DNA of 16,941 nt from Treponema sp. (GTDB lineage Bacteria > Spirochaetota > Spirochaetia > Treponematales > Breznakiellaceae). The translations under genes were made by a program, and so were the position numbers. The DNA is taken from contig JAIRLQ010000259.1 of assembly GCA_031259345.1 (NCBI GenBank), positions 1 to 16,941 of the forward strand. The letters are read 5' to 3'. Below the pieces are notes generated by a model that had not been told where the DNA came from, did not search any database, and saw nothing but the letters and a program-made list of their open reading frames with translations. Shown piece after piece: positions 13,636-16,941 of the stretch; position 1 is the first letter of the stretch, and each line of letters starts with the position of its first letter.

Positions 13636-14877
13636 ATGCCTTTAACCAAAAAACGGTGGCTGATCCTCGGGGCAAGCTGCCTGATAAATCTTTGTATCGG
13701 TTCCCTTTACGCATGGAGTGTTTTCGCAACACCTATGGCTGAGTACCTCAGCGCCATAACAGGCAGGACGGTTACTCATCTGGCCATAGTGTTTACCGTG
13801 GCAAATTTAGTAGGACCGGTAACCATGATTTCCGGCGGATTTATCAATGACCGGTTCGGGCCGCGGCTGGTAATTTTCAGCGGAGGGATCCTGTTCAGCG
13901 GAGGAATGTTTTTATCGGGCTTTGCGAATTCCCCGGGGATGCTCATTGTGAGTTACGGACTGGGAGTCGGCCTTGGCATGAGTATGGTTTACGGCTGTAC
14001 CATATCCAACAGCGTAAAATTTTTCCCCGATCGGCGCGGGCTGGCCGGAGGACTTGCCACGGCGTTCTACGGCGCAGGTTCGATCCTTGTTCCGCCTGTT
14101 GCCAACAAGCTCATCAACGCTTTTGGCGTTACCATGACTTTCAGAATTTTGGGGATAGTAATGCTTTTTGTCATATCGGCGGGATCTTTTTTTGTCAAAC
14201 CCTGTCCGCCGGGATTTACCCCCGGCGGATGGCAGCCGGGCGGCGGTATGGAAAGGGATACCGGTAAAGACTGGAGAGGGATGCTCGCGGATCCCGTGTT
14301 TTATGTGATGCTTCTTCTTTTATGCTGCGGTGCGTTCTCCGGGCTGATGGTGATTTCCCAGGCTTCGCCCATAGCCCAGCGGATGGTGGGAATGAACGCC
14401 GCGGCTTCGGCGGTCGCCGTATCGGCCCTGGCGCTTCTTAACACCTGCGGACGCATTGCGGCGGGCATCATTCTGGATAAAACCGGCCCCGCCCGAACCC
14501 TGACGGGTATTTTCGTTGTTTCGATAATCGGTCTTTTGGCCCTGTTCACGGTTGGAAGGGGAGACGCCGTTCTTTTTTATACAGGGCTCCTCTGTGTCGG
14601 GCTTGCCTTTGGTTCGATTATGGGGATATTTCCCGGATTTACCGCAGAGCAATTCGGAACCAAAAACAACAGCGTGAACTATGGGATCATGTTTACCGGC
14701 TTTGCCGTTTCCGGGTATTTTGGCCCGGCCCTTATGAGCGGTTTTTATGATCAAACCGGCAGTTACAAGAACGCATTCCTCGTGGCCATGTGTCTGGCCG
14801 CGGCGGGAATGGCGCTGTCTATCATATATACCCGTATGGTTGCTCGAAAGAAGCGGCTCATTCAGGCTAACCTTTAA
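13636..14877 (+). CDS. MFS transporter, oxalate:formate antiporter (OFA) family
   Basis: Major facilitator carrier of 413 residues with about 12 membrane helices. The N-terminus LGASCLINLCIGSLYAWSVFATPMAEYL is the OFA-family signature. ISGGFINDRFGPRLVIFSGG is the loop after helix 2. KFFPDRRGLAGGLATAFYGAGSILVPPVAN follows. The centre has the typical PCPPGFTPGGWQPGGG loop between the halves. Family members carry oxalate, formate, lactate or related acids across the inner membrane. Here it is co-transcribed with AcpS and Pta, so export of a short-chain acid is a fair guess, not shown. Its ribosome binding site is weak. Its TAA stop overlaps the stop of the LysR gene on the other strand by two bases. 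It differs clearly from the two minus-strand carriers. Confidence 0.87.
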   Translation: MPLTKKRWLILGASCLINLCIGSLYAWSVFATPMAEYLSAITGRTVTHLAIVFTVANLVGPVTMISGGFINDRFGPRLVIFSGGILFSGGMFLSGFANSPGMLIVSYGLGVGLGMSMVYGCTISNSVKFFPDRRGLAGGLATAFYGAGSILVPPVANKLINAFGVTMTFRILGIVMLFVISAGSFFVKPCPPGFTPGGWQPGGGMERDTGKDWRGMLADPVFYVMLLLLCCGAFSGLMVISQASPIAQRMVGMNAAASAVAVSALALLNTCGRIAAGIILDKTGPARTLTGIFVVSIIGLLALFTVGRGDAVLFYTGLLCVGLAFGSIMGIFPGFTAEQFGTKNNSVNYGIMFTGFAVSGYFGPALMSGFYDQTGSYKNAFLVAMCLAAAGMALSIIYTRMVARKKRLIQANL

Positions 14878-15758
14878 GTCGGGGGGGGTAAGACGCAGGT
14901 CTCCAGAAAAAGCTTGAGCGCCCTGTTGTTGTTATTGGCTTTCCAAACAAACTGCAAGGTAAGATATGTATCAAGCGGTACATATTTAAAAGTAGAATCG
15001 TTTCTTATCCGTACCAATTTATCCAGAATGGTGTACCCGGTTCCATTCTGCAGGGCAAACAAAATACTCTCCATATTGGGCAAATACTTAAAATGGGGGA
15101 TAAAACCTTTGGATCTGCAATAGGCTTCATGGGTTTCTCTGAGAAAAGGGGCTTCTTCCTTGTCCGTACAAAAGAAAACATCATCTTTGAAATCCGTTAT
15201 ATTCAAATCTTCTTTTTGGGCCAAAGGATGCTTTGCTGAAAAAAACACAATATAAGGGACACGGAGATAATCATGGGTACATACTTTGGATTCACCCCTA
15301 AACTGATCGGACAGGGTTACTAAAATATCATACTGATTTCCCAAAAGGCCGTTTCTCATCGCCTTTAATCCTTTTGCAATAATTGAGAACTCTATTAAAG
15401 GAAAAGCCACGCAAAAAGTTTCCCTGCTCTTCAATAACGCCGTCAAATCCCATCCGCTCATGTAGGCAAGATGCAGCTCGCCGCTTTCCTGATTTGCAAG
15501 AATTTTTGCCCCGTCCTGGACCTTTATAAATTTCTCCCTGCACTCTGAAAAAAAATCGAAATACAACTTTCCGGCGGGAGTCAGGCGGACGGCAGTCTTG
15601 TTAGTGGTGTCCAATAATTTTACCCCTAATTCTTCTCCCAGGATTTTGATATGATGGGTAAGCGCCGGCTGTGATACATAAAGGGTTTCTGACGCCCTGG
15701 TAAAACTTAAGCCTTGATTAACAATTTCCAGAAAATATCTGATTTCAAGGTCAGTCAT
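14874..15758 (-). CDS. LysR-family transcriptional regulator
   Basis: DNA-binding regulator of 294 residues. The winged helix-turn-helix spans about residues 1-60: MTDLEIRYFLEIVNQGLSFTRASETLYVSQPALTHHIKILGEELGVKLLD, ending at the RLTPAGKLYFDF linker. The remaining part is the usual effector-binding domain (about 90-290), with PYIVFFSAKHPLAQKEDLNITDF as a recognisable block. I prefer the ATG at 15758, where the family N-terminus starts, over a TTG at 15803. No clear ribosome binding site precedes either. It is divergent from the alpha/beta hydrolase and tail-to-tail with the OFA transporter. LysR proteins commonly control the divergent gene and themselves, so the dyads at 15761-15775 and 15790-15803 are likely targets. 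The effector could be an acid of the pathway, which is speculation. Confidence 0.92.
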   Translation of the reverse strand: MTDLEIRYFLEIVNQGLSFTRASETLYVSQPALTHHIKILGEELGVKLLDTTNKTAVRLTPAGKLYFDFFSECREKFIKVQDGAKILANQESGELHLAYMSGWDLTALLKSRETFCVAFPLIEFSIIAKGLKAMRNGLLGNQYDILVTLSDQFRGESKVCTHDYLRVPYIVFFSAKHPLAQKEDLNITDFKDDVFFCTDKEEAPFLRETHEAYCRSKGFIPHFKYLPNMESILFALQNGTGYTILDKLVRIRNDSTFKYVPLDTYLTLQFVWKANNNNRALKLFLETCVLPPPT

Positions 15759-15760
15759 AA

Positions 15761-15775
15761 GCGTATATAATACGC
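15761..15775. promoter_or_regulatory. Perfect 15-bp dyad at the LysR start
   Basis: GCGTAT-ATA-ATACGC, arms of 6, lies two bases upstream of the LysR ATG. The sequence TATAAT (15766-15771) inside it could be a -10 box of the hydrolase gene on the plus strand. Binding there would affect both genes, as for an autoregulated LysR site. Confidence 0.45.
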
Positions 15776-15789
15776 CATGTTTGATGAAA

Positions 15790-15803
15790 TTGCCAGTAGG
15801 CAA
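15790..15803. promoter_or_regulatory. Inverted repeat in the LysR-hydrolase intergenic region
   Basis: TTGCC-AGTA-GGCAA, perfect arms of 5, is in the 84-base divergent region. It is close to, but one base off, the T-N11-A spacing typical of LysR recognition sites. It may be the second contact site beside 15761-15775. Confidence 0.35.
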
Positions 15804-15842
15804 AATAAACCTTATGATATATCGTAGATGTAAGGAATGATT

Positions 15843-16634
15843 ATGCTGCCAGGATCATACGAAGAACAATTTTTGCCTTGTTCCGGACGGGAAAAGCTCG
15901 GTACCATACTGTACATACACGGCTTTGGCGGAAGCTACGAGGACAATTTTTCTGCCCCCGGGCTGGCAAAACATTTTGACTATTATGCGATCAACCTGCC
16001 CGGACATGGTGAAAATAATCCGCCGGCGTTTGATTCAAGCCTTGATGAATACGCCCAATATGCCGCCGCATATATTAAGGAACGAAATCTACGGGATGTA
16101 ATACTTATGGGTCATTCCCTGGGCGGCGGCGTAGTCAGTGTCACGGAAAATAAAATCAGGGAACGCCTTTTTGCCCTGATTCTGGTCAATCCAATTTCCC
16201 GTACGATTTTGAATACGCCCGAAATCAAAAAAATGCTGCTTCCCGAAACACCGGAAGATGTGTATGAACTGTGCCGCCTTGCCTATCATGATTTTGACTC
16301 GATGAAAGATGTACCGGGCTTTTCAAAGGCCTGCGAAGAAATGCTTGCTGTCCAGCTCAGAAAAAAGGCGTATCTACGCGGGCTTTTTGACGAAATAAAT
16401 TCGGAAAAAACCATTTCGCTTCTGGAACAGTCGATACGAAACATAACGACGAAAACGCTTTATATGATCGGACGGTACGACAGAATCGTTCCGGAATATG
16501 GAGTTCAGTGGCCGTCAAATCCGCATATTGAATATTTTGTTTTTGAGAATTCCGGCCACTGCCCGCAGAATGAAGAACCCCGGCTCTTTGTGGAACAGGT
16601 TGCCGCGTTTATACGGAAAAAAAGCAAGAGATAG
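15843..16634 (+). CDS. Alpha/beta-fold hydrolase
   Basis: Cytosolic serine hydrolase of 263 residues. The triad is readable: nucleophile Ser92 in MGHSLGG, Asp213 in GRYDRIVP and His239 in NSGHCPQNE. The oxyanion region is YIHGFGGSYEDN (about 25-36), and the second loop is INLPGHGENNPP. A cap domain lies at about 120-200. The set fits the esterase/thioesterase/C-C hydrolase group and cannot be narrowed. The ATG at 15843 has AAGGA six bases upstream. The ATG at 15837 touches that site and is unlikely. The gene is divergent from LysR and stands alone, followed by an inverted-repeat region. A role in freeing acids from esters or CoA thioesters in this locus is inference. Confidence 0.88.
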   Translation: MLPGSYEEQFLPCSGREKLGTILYIHGFGGSYEDNFSAPGLAKHFDYYAINLPGHGENNPPAFDSSLDEYAQYAAAYIKERNLRDVILMGHSLGGGVVSVTENKIRERLFALILVNPISRTILNTPEIKKMLLPETPEDVYELCRLAYHDFDSMKDVPGFSKACEEMLAVQLRKKAYLRGLFDEINSEKTISLLEQSIRNITTKTLYMIGRYDRIVPEYGVQWPSNPHIEYFVFENSGHCPQNEEPRLFVEQVAAFIRKKSKR

Positions 16635-16638
16635 TAAT

Positions 16639-16732
16639 TTACCCGACTATGGGCAAAAGTATGAATGAGCCTCCGCGGAGCAGAGCTTGGCAAGCGCAAC
16701 TTGCCTGGCAGGCATAACTTGCCTTAGGGTAA
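16639..16732. repeat. 94-bp inverted-repeat element between convergent genes
   Basis: The gap 16635-16764 lies between the ends of two convergent genes. TTACCC (16639-16644) and GGGTAA (16727-16732) bracket smaller repeats: GGCAAG-CGCAA-CTTGCC (16689-16705), TGCCT-GGC-AGGCA (16702-16714) and AACTTGCC occurring twice. The stems overlap, so alternative folds compete. It could be a two-way terminator or a small repeated intergenic element. There is no T run of note. Confidence 0.4.
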
Positions 16733-16764
16733 TAAACCAGACTTTCGAATGAACCGCGGCCCGC

Positions 16765-16941
16765 TCACGGTATCACGCTGAATTCCCGGACAATCTGTAT
16801 CTCGCTCTGTACCGAGGCGGAACCGGCGGCTTCCTGCGCGGCGCTCAGGGCCATTTTTATCAGGGCCTGGGAATTGGCCACGCCGTACAGGGTGAGGCTG
16901 TCGCCGGAAACCGATGTCTCAAGAAAATGGATGGGTATTTC
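16765..16941 (-). CDS. C-terminal end of a possible BON-domain protein (5' part outside window)
   Basis: An open frame enters from the right edge and ends at TGA (16767-16765), giving 58 residues. They read FLETSVSGDSLTLYGVANSQALIKMALSAAQEAAG, then SASVQSEIQIVREFSVIP. The pattern (V-x-G-x-LTLYG, then an alanine-rich helix, then V-x-S-x-IQIV) resembles a BON domain, found in periplasmic and lipid-binding proteins. The match is by pattern only and short. Whether it has a signal peptide or more domains cannot be seen. It is convergent with the alpha/beta hydrolase and seems unrelated to the fermentation genes. Confidence 0.5.
   Translation of the reverse strand, partial: EIPIHFLETSVSGDSLTLYGVANSQALIKMALSAAQEAAGSASVQSEIQIVREFSVIP

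Noticed and set aside
1..16941. CRISPR arrays, insertion sequences, tRNA or rRNA genes
   Set aside because: I looked for regular spaced repeats, transposase-like proteins and RNA gene patterns on both strands and saw none. Short tRNA-like folds cannot be ruled out without a search program.

Overview
The window reads as part of the genome of a strictly anaerobic, amino-acid- or hydroxyacid-fermenting bacterium. The main support is an oxygen-sensitive radical 2-hydroxyacyl-CoA dehydratase with its ATP-dependent activator, together with butyrate kinase and phosphotransacylase genes and no sign of respiration. No marker gene fixes the phylum. A gut spirochaete (Treponema-like) or a clostridial Firmicute both fit, and I hold this only weakly. 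Most genes are GC-rich with closely packed minus-strand starts. One internal stretch (about 6.2-8.4 kb) is clearly AT-richer.

Layout. From 11970 down to the left edge, eleven genes run on the minus strand with mostly short gaps: an S15/CocE-type hydrolase, a small acyl carrier protein, an MFS transporter, a two-domain VOC protein, a zinc alcohol dehydrogenase, a second MFS transporter, butyrate kinase, dehydratase activator (HadI type), dehydratase subunits (HadB and HadC type), and a class III CoA-transferase (HadA type) cut by the left edge. Divergent from these, on the plus strand from 12195, are holo-ACP synthase, a phosphate acyltransferase and an OFA-type MFS transporter. A LysR regulator then runs on the minus strand, ending tail-to-tail with the transporter. 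An alpha/beta hydrolase diverges from LysR. The right edge holds the last 58 residues of a possible BON-domain protein on the minus strand.

How it may work together (inference). The HadA/HadI/HadB/HadC set is the core of the reductive branch of Stickland fermentation: CoA is moved onto a 2-hydroxyacid, which is then dehydrated to a 2-enoyl-CoA. The phosphate acyltransferase and the butyrate kinase could turn the reduced acyl-CoA into acyl phosphate and then into ATP plus a fatty acid. Three MFS carriers of the monocarboxylate/oxalate-formate type would move the acids. The hydrolases, the dehydrogenase, the VOC protein and the ACP suggest that an upstream substrate, perhaps an ester or amide, is opened and oxidised before it reaches the dehydratase. 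The enoyl-CoA reductase (acyl-CoA dehydrogenase/Etf) and a 2-hydroxyacid dehydrogenase are not seen and may lie past the left edge.

The most unusual points are a lone ACP with a changed attachment motif beside a divergent ACP synthase in a fermentation locus, a matched pair of divergent promoters sharing a 10-bp element, and three back-to-back RNA-type hairpins between the MFS and VOC genes. No RNA genes, CRISPR arrays, insertion sequences or transposases were seen, and no gene-free stretch exceeds 300 bases.
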